DNA of 40,981 nucleotides from 66-474 sp051954935 (GTDB lineage Bacteria > Pseudomonadota > Gammaproteobacteria > Xanthomonadales > Rhodanobacteraceae), in contig JBQCHG010000025.1 in NCBI GenBank assembly GCA_051954935.1, positions 1 to 40,981 on the forward strand, in the 5' to 3' direction. Positions 13,922-22,396 of the stretch are shown here, piece by piece (positions within the stretch are counted from its first letter, which is position 1; every line of letters begins with the position of its first letter). The notes under the pieces were generated by a model, which did no database searches, was not told the DNA's origin, and saw nothing but the letters and a program-made list of their open reading frames with translations. The position numbers were made by a program, and so were the translations under genes.

Positions 13922-15718
13922 TCAGGCCAGAGCCGTCACGGAGCCGGCGATCAGGGGATTGGATTGCAGCGCCCTTCTCATTCCCTTGGCGATCCCGTTC
14001 GCATCCGTGGCCTTGGGAGCGTTGACGTTCATGGTGCCAATGCTCACGGTATTGGTATTCGTGGATGCGGCGCTTCCGGCCGTGCGCGTCGCGTAGGCGG
14101 TGGCCATCTGTTGCGCGAGGATCGCGCGCTTTTGCGCTTCGCCCTGCATGTCCGCCGGACGCTCGTTCAGCATGGAAACAAGCATTGCCGCGGAGGCCGC
14201 GCTCGGGTCTTTCGCCAGCTGATCCATCAGCCGCTTGTTATGCCTGACCTCGTAGGCATAGAAGGCCAGTTGCTGCTGAAAGGATGATGCCTGGATGGGC
14301 AGTCCCATCACGCGCGCGAAATCGGCCTGCCGAGACGGATGCCACTGGCCAATGCCATAGGCCTGACCATTGTCACCACTTGCAAATGGGTTGAATGAAC
14401 TCTCTCTCGCGATGTTCGCCGCCATGCCGATGGCCGCGTTTCGCGAAAAACCTTGCGACAAGAAATAGCGGATGGCCTCATCCCTTCCGACTGAGGCCGA
14501 ATTGCGCTGCTGACGCTGGAAAGCCGCCGCACGCGGATCTTTAGCGGCCGCCGACAATGCCGCCGCTGACAAGGCCTCGTCCTCGTAGGTGCCATCGGCT
14601 CGCTGCTTTCCGCCCAAGCTCTCACTATGGAAGAGCGCCCAGATCGGGAGCGCCCACGGCGCAAGCCGCATCAGGCCGCCCATCCCCGCGCTTCCTGCCA
14701 CCTCTCCCGCGGCCCCAGCTGCAGATGCAGCGCGTGCCGCCACCAGTGCGGCGGTGAGCGCACGCAACTGGATGACCCAGCCACCGATGCTCGCGACCCA
14801 CCCGAACACCTTGATCGCGGCGATATCGATCAGGATGCCCTTCACTCCCCCGAGCGCTTCGACAAGATGCTGAACCTTGTCTATGAAGGTTCCGATGTCG
14901 GCGATAACCTTGTCCCAATCAATGCTGTCGAGCCAATCCGCGAACCGCGTGGCTAGCTTGTCCAGCGCCGGCTCCAGCTTGTTGAACACGCGCTCGCCAA
15001 CCTGCCGGAATCGCTCCTGCACGTCCGCCCATTGCGCCTGAAGCTTTGCCGCCTGTTCCGTGCTTTCCTTGGTCGCCGCGCCCGTGATCGCCATCGTGTG
15101 CGCGAGCTGGGCCTGTAGCTTCTCCGGACCCTGCAGCAGCATTTGCTGCATGGTGAAGTTGCTGATGCCGGCCGCTTCGGCAATCTGCAGCGCCTGTTGC
15201 GGGTCGTGCATCTGCGCCATGCGCCGGCTGATGTTGACCAGCGTCTGCGCCGGGTCGTTCGACACGTCGAACCCGAACCGGCGCGAAGCCTGGATCAGCG
15301 CGGAGGTACCGTGAATCTTGGCCTCGGCCATACCCTTGGCCACCGACTGCAAGGCATCCGTCGCCTCACTCCCAGCGCCGCCCATTTCCTTGGCGGCCAG
15401 CTTCCACGCCTGCAACTGGTGAGCTGACATGCCAAGCGTCTTGGACATGCGCCCAAGCGCCGCCTGACCGTTCATGTTGTCCTGCACGAACGCCTTGAAC
15501 CCAGCACCCATCCCGAATGCTGCAAGCGCGCCCAGGATCTCGATCTTCAGCGCAGAGAACGCACCGGCCGCCTTCTTGCCCTGCTCGGCGATCAGCTTGG
15601 TCTGTTTGTCGGACGTCTCGCTGAACTTCTTCAGCGAGGTCGTGACGTCCTTTTGCTTCTTCTCATACTCGCGGGTGTCAAGCCCGAGGGTGATGACTAA
15701 GGCATCAATGACGTTCAT
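13922..15718 (-). CDS. Tape measure protein with tail lysozyme domain
   Basis: 598 residues. The N-terminus (VIDALVITLGLDTREYEKK) and coiled-coil helices to about 270 are typical tape measure, with hydrophobic membrane-like stretches at about 290-370. At about 410-500 lies a phage tail lysozyme domain (EAIRYFLSQGFSRNAAIGMA, RESSFNPFASGDNGQAYGIG), with E438-region Glu in ARESSF a likely catalytic residue. The protein sets tail length and locally opens peptidoglycan on injection. It is short for a myophage, so a short tail is expected. Its start overlaps the end of the frameshifted chaperone. Confidence 0.9.
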   Translation of the reverse strand: MNVIDALVITLGLDTREYEKKQKDVTTSLKKFSETSDKQTKLIAEQGKKAAGAFSALKIEILGALAAFGMGAGFKAFVQDNMNGQAALGRMSKTLGMSAHQLQAWKLAAKEMGGAGSEATDALQSVAKGMAEAKIHGTSALIQASRRFGFDVSNDPAQTLVNISRRMAQMHDPQQALQIAEAAGISNFTMQQMLLQGPEKLQAQLAHTMAITGAATKESTEQAAKLQAQWADVQERFRQVGERVFNKLEPALDKLATRFADWLDSIDWDKVIADIGTFIDKVQHLVEALGGVKGILIDIAAIKVFGWVASIGGWVIQLRALTAALVAARAASAAGAAGEVAGSAGMGGLMRLAPWALPIWALFHSESLGGKQRADGTYEDEALSAAALSAAAKDPRAAAFQRQQRNSASVGRDEAIRYFLSQGFSRNAAIGMAANIARESSFNPFASGDNGQAYGIGQWHPSRQADFARVMGLPIQASSFQQQLAFYAYEVRHNKRLMDQLAKDPSAASAAMLVSMLNERPADMQGEAQKRAILAQQMATAYATRTAGSAASTNTNTVSIGTMNVNAPKATDANGIAKGMRRALQSNPLIAGSVTALA

Positions 15719-16303
15719 GCGTGCTCACGTTTTCGTTGTGACGGTTCACGGCATTGATCTCCAGCACGTCCCACAGATCCTCAAGGGAAAGCACGGTCGC
15801 AAGTTCTGCGAAGCTCACAAGCTCCGAGGAGACGGCACAGGCGATGGTCGGCGGAACGTTCAGGACGCGGCTGTATTTGCGCCAATCGATGACGTCAGGC
15901 GGCCCCAGATCAGGCGACCGCCTTTGGCGAAAAAACCCGCATGCAGGTCCACCCAGGCAAGGCGAATCCGCAGGAGGGTTTCCGCTTCCTCGATGTCGTC
16001 GGCGACGATGTTGCGGGTGAGCTTGCCTTCATCGATCTGCAAGCCTTCCAGCATGACCGCCATCAGGGCTTCGGCTTCATCGGGTGTGATCTGCGCCAGC
16101 AATGCCCATAGCACTCCGGCGATCCCGGCAAAACCGGAATCTGCCTGCACGCCGGGAAGGCTCACGCCATTCTTGCCCAGCGCCAGCACCAGCCGCACCG
16201 TCCAGCGTTCGATGTCGAGCGCCGGCAGCTCGGTCAGGACGAAGGTCTTGCCCTTGTCGCGCCCTTCCGCGTCAATCAGTACCCGGCAAGTCTTGCGGGC
16301 CAT
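15705..16303 (-). CDS. Tail assembly chaperone, -1 frameshift extended form
   Basis: Predicted 199-residue fusion: the frame from 16303 is read to the T-TTT-TTC heptamer at 15935-15929, then shifts -1 and continues to TGA at 15707-15705. The extension (for example DVIDWRKYSRVL and LSLEDLWDVLEINA) has no start codon of its own and overlaps the tape measure start by 14 bp. Two chaperone forms made by frameshift between tube and tape measure genes are a widely conserved trait (lambda G/GT, P2 E/E'). Confidence 0.8.
15860..16303 (-). CDS. Tail assembly chaperone, short form
   Basis: 147 residues from the ATG at 16303, whose ATGA overlaps the tube gene stop. Begins MARKTCRVLIDAEGRDKGKT; the middle is helical (FAGIAGVLWALLAQITPDEA). 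Binds the tape measure before tail polymerisation. The last ~25 codons after the slippery site are used only by the unshifted form. Confidence 0.8.
   Translation of the reverse strand: MARKTCRVLIDAEGRDKGKTFVLTELPALDIERWTVRLVLALGKNGVSLPGVQADSGFAGIAGVLWALLAQITPDEAEALMAVMLEGLQIDEGKLTRNIVADDIEEAETLLRIRLAWVDLHAGFFAKGGRLIWGRLTSSIGANTAAS
15929..15935 (-). promoter_or_regulatory. -1 ribosomal frameshift slippery site
   Basis: Minus-strand TTTTTTC, read as T-TTT-TTC in the zero frame (Gly-Phe-Phe), fits the X-XXY-YYZ rule. It lies 70 bp before the zero-frame stop, where the -1 frame stays open to the tape measure gene. Confidence 0.8.
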
Positions 16304-16737
16304 CAGGACACCTTCGCGCCGATGATCTTCTCCCACGTGATCTCGAACTTCAGTGGGGCGAGCGTCTTCTTGGCCTCCGGCATCGCCTGGAAGCGCGAGA
16401 GGTAGCCATTGGTCATCCCGAATTTGTACCCGATCGACGGAATGATGATCGTGGCCGATGCGGCGATGACCTCACGCACGGCATCCTGCGCCAGCTGCCA
16501 GTTGCCGAAGATGTCGAAGGAACCAGAATCGGCCTGCAGGGTGACGGACATCTTGTAAGGGTTGAAGATGTAGCCCGCCGACAACTTGCCATCGATTCCC
16601 ATCAGGGTTTCCACCTTCTCGATAGCCTCGGTGGCGAAGGCATCGTCGGTGGCATAGCCCTGGATGGATTGCGGCGCGGAGTACACGCCGGGGATGACGA
16701 TGGCGAACGAGGAGTTGGCCGAAGTGATCGTGCTCAT
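16303..16737 (-). CDS. Tail tube protein (DUF3277)
   Basis: 144 residues, AGGAG before the ATG. The sequence FAIVIPGVYSAPQSIQGYA, then SAGYIFNPYKMSVTLQADSGS and LAPLKFEITWEKI matches the DUF3277 tube proteins of small myophages. It forms the inner tube through which DNA passes. Located between sheath and chaperone as usual. Confidence 0.85.
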   Translation of the reverse strand: MSTITSANSSFAIVIPGVYSAPQSIQGYATDDAFATEAIEKVETLMGIDGKLSAGYIFNPYKMSVTLQADSGSFDIFGNWQLAQDAVREVIAASATIIIPSIGYKFGMTNGYLSRFQAMPEAKKTLAPLKFEITWEKIIGAKVS

Positions 16738-16749
16738 GGGGTGCGCTCC

Positions 16750-18243
16750 TTACTGCACTTCGATGCTGGCGAGGGAAAGGGCCTGCACCGAACCACCGTC
16801 GGTGTAGTACAGGGTCATGGGCGGCGATTGCCGTGCAGTGCGCGTGGAGGCTGGCGCGTCCTTGATGTCGAGGTAGTAGCCCGACGCATTGATGGCCTGC
16901 GACACGTCGAAGCCGACGGCGTTGTAAAGCTCCTGCACCTGCGACGCCGACAATGTGATGTCGTTGCGGATGGTGCCGAAGTTGGCGGCGGCATTGATGG
17001 GATCGGCGAGCGCCGCATGGATCAGTGAATAGCCAGCCGCGTTGTACGGGATCGAATTGACAGACGTCAGCAGGGTCATCATTGCGTCCTGCAGATCCGC
17101 GTTCAGCTTGATCTGGCACACGTACGAATCGGCCCACTTGTACTGGCCAGAGATCGAACCGGGATAGAAGAACTGCCACGCGGTCGAGCTGGTCGCGAAA
17201 CTGCCGTAGTAGTTGTAGCCATTGGCTTCCAGGGCGGAGGCATTGGCACTCGTGGTCACGGTCGGGGTGAGGCCCGAGAACGTCCGCTCGGCCAGCGTGG
17301 TCCGGCCATTCTTCTGGGCGAAGTTGAGCGAAGCCGCCCAGCCCAGCACGGCAGCCGCTTCCAACGCGCCCTCGGCATCGGTAGAAGCCCAGATCGGGAT
17401 CGTGCCATCCTCATTCGCGGTGATTACCGCTGCCATCCACGTGCTGGTGCTGCCCTGAGTCAGAGCGTTGACGTCGGTGTCGTAGCCTGCATAGAAGTAG
17501 CGCCGATTTTGCAGACCGGTCCACGAACTGAAGGACTCCTTGTCCGCCGTGACGGGCTCCCAAGAGGTCGAGAACCCGGCCCAGTCTCCCGCGGCCGCCG
17601 CATATACCGGCATCGCCGTGGACGGGGTTTGCGCGTCTGACCCCTGCGACACCACCGCCCCCGTGGCTTGCGTGAGGTTCAGGCCCGCAGCCAGGGTGCC
17701 GGTAGCATAGGTCGCTGTCGAAGCGGCGCCAGTCGTACTGCTTGTGAACACGAACGCGCTCAACTGCGTGTTGTAGGCGACCGTGAAGTCGGGCGCGGTG
17801 AATGCGCCCTGGATCGTGGCTGCCGCTGCCGTGAAGCTGGAGGCGCCGGAAAGATTGATGGAGGCGGAGGTGTTGGCCGTGCCATCAATGGTCACGGTCA
17901 AGGTTCCTGTGAGCGCCTGCAGCTGCGTGAGGGTCATGCCGGCGAGCGAGCCCGAGCGGAGGAAAGCCCCCGTGGCGCTCTGGGCATAGGCCGCGAAATA
18001 CAGCTTGCCTGGCGTCGTGGTGGCGCCGTTCTGGCCCTCGAAGTAGATCTGCGCCATGAGGTATTCGGTCGAGGTCAGGCCGAAGAACGCACCGACGTCC
18101 GCAGCATTCGAAAATGCTTGCAGCGCGTTGGATACCAGCGATGAATTTTGCGACAGGATCAGGCCGTTGAGGTCGAGCGCGGAGCCTGCCGCGGCAAGCA
18201 CGCTCGGGGTGACGCTTGCAATGTGACTGGCGGGGATTGCCAT
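16750..18243 (-). CDS. Tail sheath protein (DUF3383)
   Basis: 497 residues. N-terminal domain with LNGLILSQNSSLV and DVGAFFGLTSTEYLMAQIYF (about 50-69), a Thr/Ala-rich inserted domain (about 105-200) and a C-terminal domain with RNDITLSASQVQELYNAVG and YYLDIKD. This is the DUF3383 sheath-like layout. The contractile sheath defines the phage as myovirus-like. A GGAG precedes the start; a terminator lies upstream. Confidence 0.88.
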   Translation of the reverse strand: MAIPASHIASVTPSVLAAAGSALDLNGLILSQNSSLVSNALQAFSNAADVGAFFGLTSTEYLMAQIYFEGQNGATTTPGKLYFAAYAQSATGAFLRSGSLAGMTLTQLQALTGTLTVTIDGTANTSASINLSGASSFTAAAATIQGAFTAPDFTVAYNTQLSAFVFTSSTTGAASTATYATGTLAAGLNLTQATGAVVSQGSDAQTPSTAMPVYAAAAGDWAGFSTSWEPVTADKESFSSWTGLQNRRYFYAGYDTDVNALTQGSTSTWMAAVITANEDGTIPIWASTDAEGALEAAAVLGWAASLNFAQKNGRTTLAERTFSGLTPTVTTSANASALEANGYNYYGSFATSSTAWQFFYPGSISGQYKWADSYVCQIKLNADLQDAMMTLLTSVNSIPYNAAGYSLIHAALADPINAAANFGTIRNDITLSASQVQELYNAVGFDVSQAINASGYYLDIKDAPASTRTARQSPPMTLYYTDGGSVQALSLASIEVQ

Positions 18244-18265
18244 GGTGTACTCCGATTGCGGAAAC

Positions 18266-18288
18266 GAAAAAGCCGCCTCGAGGGCGGC
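18266..18288 (-). terminator. Rho-independent terminator before the sheath gene
   Basis: GCCGCC (18272-18277) pairs with GGCGGC (18283-18288), followed on the minus strand by TTTTT. It separates the connector genes from the highly expressed sheath gene, which may therefore have its own promoter. Confidence 0.8.
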
Positions 18289-18311
18289 CTGGTGGGGGAT
18301 GGTGCGCAGGG

Positions 18312-18842
18312 TTACGGCGGGAACGTGGCGTCCACTTCAGCAGGAACGACCGTCAATGCCGTGGCGAAGTCCTGCGGCAACGTCACGACCGGGTTGTATT
18401 GAAAGACGAGTTCAACAATCCAGCGCGGCTCGTACTGGTTCTCCGCGTTGAGGATGGTCATCTGCCGCGGATTTTCGGCGTACAGTGGCTGGATTTCGAT
18501 CGCGGCTCCGGCAAGTGCCTGCGCTGCGTAGTCGGTCTTGAACGCGGTCCCGATCAGCGCGGCCATGTCCGCCGCGTCGGTCCCGTAGCAATCGAGCTGC
18601 ACGTTCCATTGCGTCGAGCGCGAATGCGTTTCGCTGCCCGGATTCGATGATCCCGGGATGAAGGCCACCTTGTCCGTGGACAGTGCAGGTGCGTTCAATC
18701 CGGTCATCAGGATGAAGTCGCCCGTGGGCATCGCCGCGCGATTCTGCTGCGACTGCATCACAGGGCACGAGACCAGCCCCATCAGGAAGGTGCGCAGCGC
18801 GGTGTAAAGCATCGCCTCCGTGACGCTGATGGTCGCGCTCAC
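18312..18842 (-). CDS. Neck / tail terminator-like protein
   Basis: 176 residues from the GTG at 18842, which overlaps the upstream stop by 4 bp. Helical N-terminus (TEAMLYTALRTFLMGL), central TGDFILMTGLNAP, then WNVQLDCYGTDAADMAALIG, a pattern of neck proteins that cap the tail (gp12-like terminators). Position before the sheath agrees. Confidence 0.7.
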   Translation of the reverse strand: MSATISVTEAMLYTALRTFLMGLVSCPVMQSQQNRAAMPTGDFILMTGLNAPALSTDKVAFIPGSSNPGSETHSRSTQWNVQLDCYGTDAADMAALIGTAFKTDYAAQALAGAAIEIQPLYAENPRQMTILNAENQYEPRWIVELVFQYNPVVTLPQDFATALTVVPAEVDATFPP

Positions 18843-19210
18843 GGGTTCACCTGCAGCTGGCCGATCACTCGGCACCAATCGGGCCACTGCTCACTGATGG
18901 CGACGGCCAAGTAGGTATCGGAGCCGATCACGATCTTGTCGCCGCCCTTGCCGGCCGCACGATTCACCGCCTGCACGGTGCCGGGGCAATAGATGGACTT
19001 CAGGATGCCCTGCAAGTTGAGGTTGTTCGCGTGCTGCAGCTCCTTGAAGCTCAGCTCCTGCGCTTGCACTTGGATCGTCACCGGCGATGCGTAGCCGGGC
19101 GTCACCGAGCCATCGCCATTGATCGAATCCCCGGTACTGGCGAGCAGCTGCGCCGACACCGGCGGATTGATAGCGCCGATCGCGCTGGACGCGATGCTGT
19201 GAAGGTCCAT
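18839..19210 (-). CDS. Head-tail connector protein, 123 aa
   Basis: Starts at the ATG at 19210 (ATGA overlap upstream). Contains INGDGSVTPGYASPVTIQVQ and VIGSDTYLAVAISEQWPDW, as in small neck or stopper proteins of DUF2184/DUF3383 phages. It likely seals the portal channel between connector and tail; the precise family is not certain. Confidence 0.65.
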   Translation of the reverse strand: MDLHSIASSAIGAINPPVSAQLLASTGDSINGDGSVTPGYASPVTIQVQAQELSFKELQHANNLNLQGILKSIYCPGTVQAVNRAAGKGGDKIVIGSDTYLAVAISEQWPDWCRVIGQLQVNP

Positions 19211-19788
19211 CACTCGCCCCCGGTGACCTGGTAGTCCACGCTGGCGAGCATGTGCCCCGAGTCGATCAGGGGTTTTGCGAAGCCCTTTTCGCGCACAGTC
19301 GAGGCGGCCAGCGGCGGCGTGGTCAGGTCGCGGATCGAGCCCTGCAACTCGCCCTTGATCACCTCGCCCATGCGGCCAAGCGTCACCTGCGCGTCGTAAT
19401 CGGCACCCTTCAGCACCTTGCCGATCTGCGCGCCCCACTCCTTGGCCTTTGCGTTCAGCATGTTCCGGAAGAACGGCCGCGCCGGAATCGTGATGGTATG
19501 CGCCGGAATCGTGACGGTCTGCTGGAAGTTGGCCTTGTCCACCTTGGCAAATCGCGACTGCCCGGTCTCCATGTTGACCTTGAAGTTCAAGTCCTGCTCG
19601 CGCGCCGGCACTTCGATCGAGCCGCCGAACTCCTGCACGGCGGCGATCTTGGCCACGGGCGTGCCGTCCGGGTACGTCGCGCCTTCCAGGAAACCGACAC
19701 GCACTGCCTGCGCAGACTTCACCCGCGCAAGGATGCGATCGAGATATTCCTGCAGCCGATCACCGCCAGAGAGTCCATCCGCACCCAT
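19210..19788 (-). CDS. Virion morphogenesis protein (HK97 gp10/gpG-like)
   Basis: 192 residues from the ATG at 19788 (ATGA overlap). The sequence VAKIAAVQEFGGSIEVPARE followed by HTITIPARPFFRNML and a helical C-terminus is diagnostic of the tail-completion family, in which IPARPF is the best-conserved motif. It joins tail to head. Confidence 0.8.
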   Translation of the reverse strand: MGADGLSGGDRLQEYLDRILARVKSAQAVRVGFLEGATYPDGTPVAKIAAVQEFGGSIEVPAREQDLNFKVNMETGQSRFAKVDKANFQQTVTIPAHTITIPARPFFRNMLNAKAKEWGAQIGKVLKGADYDAQVTLGRMGEVIKGELQGSIRDLTTPPLAASTVREKGFAKPLIDSGHMLASVDYQVTGGE

Positions 19789-20234
19789 CAGTTCGGCCAA
19801 CCGGGCAACGGATACGGCAGCGGGTACACCGGACGCTGAGCGCAGCCCTGCACATAGCGCATCGTGCGCAGGCCTGCCGTGAGCTGCCAATACTCCGCGC
19901 CGTACTTGGTCTGCATGAACCATGCAGCCTTCGCCGGCTGAGGACCGTTGTCCACCGAAACCGACACCGAACCCTCGCCGGCGCTCGCAATGCGCCCCAC
20001 CAGCTGAGAGGGCGCCTGCCCATTCACGCCGAGATTCAGTGCGGCTAAGTGGGCGGTCAACAGCCAGAGCAGCGGCTGGCGCTGCTCGATCTGCTGCACG
20101 ATGCTGGCATCGGTATTGTCGAGTACCAGCGTCGCCTCGTTGAACAAGGCCGGCAGCGCCGCCTGCACCGAAGAAAACTCGGGGAAGCGGGCGACAAATG
20201 CGGCCGCATCGAAGACGACGACGCCGGTGGTCAT
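19788..20234 (-). CDS. Head-tail connector (DUF4054)
   Basis: 148 residues. FVARFPEFSSVQAALPALFNEA (about 13-34) and LLWLLTAHLAALN (about 55-67) are the DUF4054 hallmark helices of adaptors that bind under the portal. Linked by 4-bp overlap to the next gene. Confidence 0.85.
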   Translation of the reverse strand: MTTGVVVFDAAAFVARFPEFSSVQAALPALFNEATLVLDNTDASIVQQIEQRQPLLWLLTAHLAALNLGVNGQAPSQLVGRIASAGEGSVSVSVDNGPQPAKAAWFMQTKYGAEYWQLTAGLRTMRYVQGCAQRPVYPLPYPLPGWPN

Positions 20235-20235
20235 C

Positions 20236-20574
20236 TCAGGCGGCCTTCGGCTGGCCTTCGTACGCTTCGGCGCTCACACCCGGTGCCGGCTTGTTCGGAT
20301 CGAGCGGTTCGAAGCCGGTCTTCACGTCTTCCTGCTCCTTGGCCTGCGAGGCCGCGGCGCTGGGCTTGTCCTGCGCGAAGATGACGTTGGCCTTCAGCAG
20401 CGCTGAGTCCGTATTGGCCTTGCACCAGGCCTCCCAGAAGCCCTGATCGACTTCGGTCAGACCATAGCCGCCGATAATGCGCGAGGACTTGGAGCCGGCG
20501 AGCGTGACGCGTTTGCCCTGGTGGGCGAGGATCACGCCGTGAACGATCTTGCAACCGACGGTGACGTTGGACAT
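20236..20574 (-). CDS. Conserved head-region protein, 112 aa
   Basis: Starts at the ATG at 20574 behind a perfect AGGAGG. Motifs VGCKIVHGVILAHQGKRVTL and SSRIIGGYGLTEVDQGFWEAW occur in proteins encoded next to major capsid genes in several phages. Function is unknown. The C-terminus is Pro/Ala/Glu-rich and likely disordered. Confidence 0.7.
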   Translation of the reverse strand: MSNVTVGCKIVHGVILAHQGKRVTLAGSKSSRIIGGYGLTEVDQGFWEAWCKANTDSALLKANVIFAQDKPSAAASQAKEQEDVKTGFEPLDPNKPAPGVSAEAYEGQPKAA

Positions 20575-20593
20575 GGGACCTCCTAAAAAGATC

Positions 20594-20635
20594 GTGCCCG
20601 CCGAAGCGGGCACAAAAAAACCGCCCTAAGGCGGT
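20594..20635 (-). terminator. Two tandem terminators after the capsid gene
   Basis: First, on the minus strand, ACCGCC/GGCGGT (20635-20620) with a TTTTTTT tail; second, GTGCCCG/CGGGCAC (20613-20594) followed shortly by a T run. They lie after the major capsid stop and keep capsid expression above that of the connectors. Confidence 0.85.
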
Positions 20636-20659
20636 TGCGTGGCGGGGAGGATGTAGGGC

Positions 20660-21703
20660 TCACATGCCGTACATCGAGGCGATCGCGATGGGGCGGAAGA
20701 TCACCGTGCCCCACGAGCCGGCCGACTTCTTCTGCTTGAAGCTCGACAGGTCGATGAACACCGGATGCGCACGCATCTTCTCGGTGAAGCACACCTGCGC
20801 GGTCTTCTGGCCGTCGATTTCGTCCACGATCAGTTGCATCAGCTCGGTCGAACCGGCACCGGCTCCGGAGTACTCCACGGCGGAGATGATCCGCATGTTC
20901 GGGAAGTTCTTCTTGAGCTGGTCGTAGACGTTGACGTTGTACTGGTTCGTCTTCGTCAGGTTCGGCTCCATCGCCGGCGACAGCGCCAGGGTCATCTTGG
21001 CGTCGCGCTCGAGATTGCCGTTCAACTGGGTCACGGCCTGCGTATACAGCGACTGGATGTCGCCGTAGACCGCCGCGCCGTCCTTGGTGCTCCACAACGT
21101 GCCGCTGCCGGTGCCGGTGGCGTTCGGTGTGATGCCTGCGGGCAGGTCCGGGTCATTGAGCAACCCGTAGTTGTCCAGGCCCGACACACCGAAGGCGGCG
21201 ATCTTGTTCGCGGCCTTGTTGATGGTCAGAGTGGACGCGATGTTGAGGTTCTGGGCGAAGGCCACGCGTGCCACGCCCGCAATCTCCATCTCGCGCTCAC
21301 CCCAGCGGGTGACGGTCTGGAAGTGATACGACTGGCGCGGCACCCAGTTGACGTTCGCCGAGCTCTGCCCGTTGTTGCTGTAGTCGCCGTAGCTCGACAC
21401 CTCGCCGGTGGACTCCACCACCTGGAACTGCGCGGTGAGCGTGGTCCAGTCGCCCTTCTTGGCCTCGCCCACGATCTCGGCGATCTTCATCGGTGAGACC
21501 AGGATCCGGATCACTTCCGGGTCGAGATAGTTGGCCAGGAATGCCGGGATGCCGGCATTGCTGGTGGTGACCAGCGACGGCTGGGCATCCATGGCGAGTT
21601 GGAAGTCGTGGGCGAACTGCGGATCGACATAACCGCGAAAATCGCCGAGCTCGACGCCGCGGGCGCGCAGCTCGCGGATTTCTTGCTGGATGTTGAGGGG
21701 CAT
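20660..21703 (-). CDS. Major capsid protein (DUF2184)
   Basis: 347 residues from the ATG at 21703; earlier in-frame codons lie in the cement gene. HK97-fold family DUF2184: SNAGIPAFLANYLDPEVIRI (about 48-67), MKIAEIVGEAKKGDWTT (about 72-88), then GEVSSYGDYSNNGQSS and the C-terminal F.QKKSAGSWGTVIFRP. Forms the icosahedral shell together with the cement protein upstream. Confidence 0.92.
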   Translation of the reverse strand: MPLNIQQEIRELRARGVELGDFRGYVDPQFAHDFQLAMDAQPSLVTTSNAGIPAFLANYLDPEVIRILVSPMKIAEIVGEAKKGDWTTLTAQFQVVESTGEVSSYGDYSNNGQSSANVNWVPRQSYHFQTVTRWGEREMEIAGVARVAFAQNLNIASTLTINKAANKIAAFGVSGLDNYGLLNDPDLPAGITPNATGTGSGTLWSTKDGAAVYGDIQSLYTQAVTQLNGNLERDAKMTLALSPAMEPNLTKTNQYNVNVYDQLKKNFPNMRIISAVEYSGAGAGSTELMQLIVDEIDGQKTAQVCFTEKMRAHPVFIDLSSFKQKKSAGSWGTVIFRPIAIASMYGM

Positions 21704-21707
21704 GGTC

Positions 21708-22394
21708 TTAGTTCCAGGTCGTGATCTTGACGAGTTCGTTGGCATTGGCCGCACTGCCGACGTACCACTTGGTTTCCACGGCGCCAACCGTGGTCATCGC
21801 TTCGCTGGCAACCGTCTGGGAGGCGCTGACGGTGTAGGTGCCTGCGCCACCGGTGCCGGTGCCTAGCGCGGTGATGACCGTGCCGGCGGTGACACCCGCG
21901 CCACTGACCGGCTGGCCAATGGCCAGAGTTCCGGACGAGACCGCGCTCACGGTCAGCGTGGTGCCGGAGATGGCGCCGGTGAAGGACGCTCCGGCGGGCG
22001 AGGAGCCGGCCGCACCGGTCGTGATGGCACCGGTTCCGTACGTGGCGAATACCTTCTGCCCCACGGTCGCGGCAGTGCCGGTCTTGGCCCAGAAATCACC
22101 CGCCGACATCAGCGTGACCGGCTGGCCTTCCGGAATGTTCATGGAGACTTCGTCCAGCCAGGTGGTGATCAGCGCCTGCATGTCGCGATGCACGAAGCCC
22201 GTCGGGGCGCCACTCCCGGCATTGGTCACCAGGCCATTGGCATCGGCCCAGCCGAACACGCCGACATTGCAGCCGCCCGAACCCGCAACGAACGTGCCGG
22301 GACCGGCAACGACGCTGGCATTCGGATTGGCAGAGGCGAAATCACCCGCCACGGCCGGAGCGGGAGTCGTGTTGACAACCGTTTGGAAAGACAT
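21708..22394 (-). CDS. Capsid cement/decoration protein (Gp24-like)
   Basis: 228 residues: AVAGDFASANPNASVVAGPG then GVFGWADANGLVTNAG and FVHRDMQALITTW are typical of structural cement proteins that bind between capsomers. An additional Gly/Thr-rich beta domain (about 128-205) appears inserted before the C-terminal strand KWYVGSAANANELVKITTW; it may be an Ig-like exposed domain. Confidence 0.8.
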   Translation of the reverse strand: MSFQTVVNTTPAPAVAGDFASANPNASVVAGPGTFVAGSGGCNVGVFGWADANGLVTNAGSGAPTGFVHRDMQALITTWLDEVSMNIPEGQPVTLMSAGDFWAKTGTAATVGQKVFATYGTGAITTGAAGSSPAGASFTGAISGTTLTVSAVSSGTLAIGQPVSGAGVTAGTVITALGTGTGGAGTYTVSASQTVASEAMTTVGAVETKWYVGSAANANELVKITTWN

Positions 22395-22396
22395 GA

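Noticed and set aside
15714..15900. Independent small gene between tail chaperone and tape measure
   Set aside because: The frame has no start codon with a ribosome site and joins the upstream gene through a canonical slippery heptamer.
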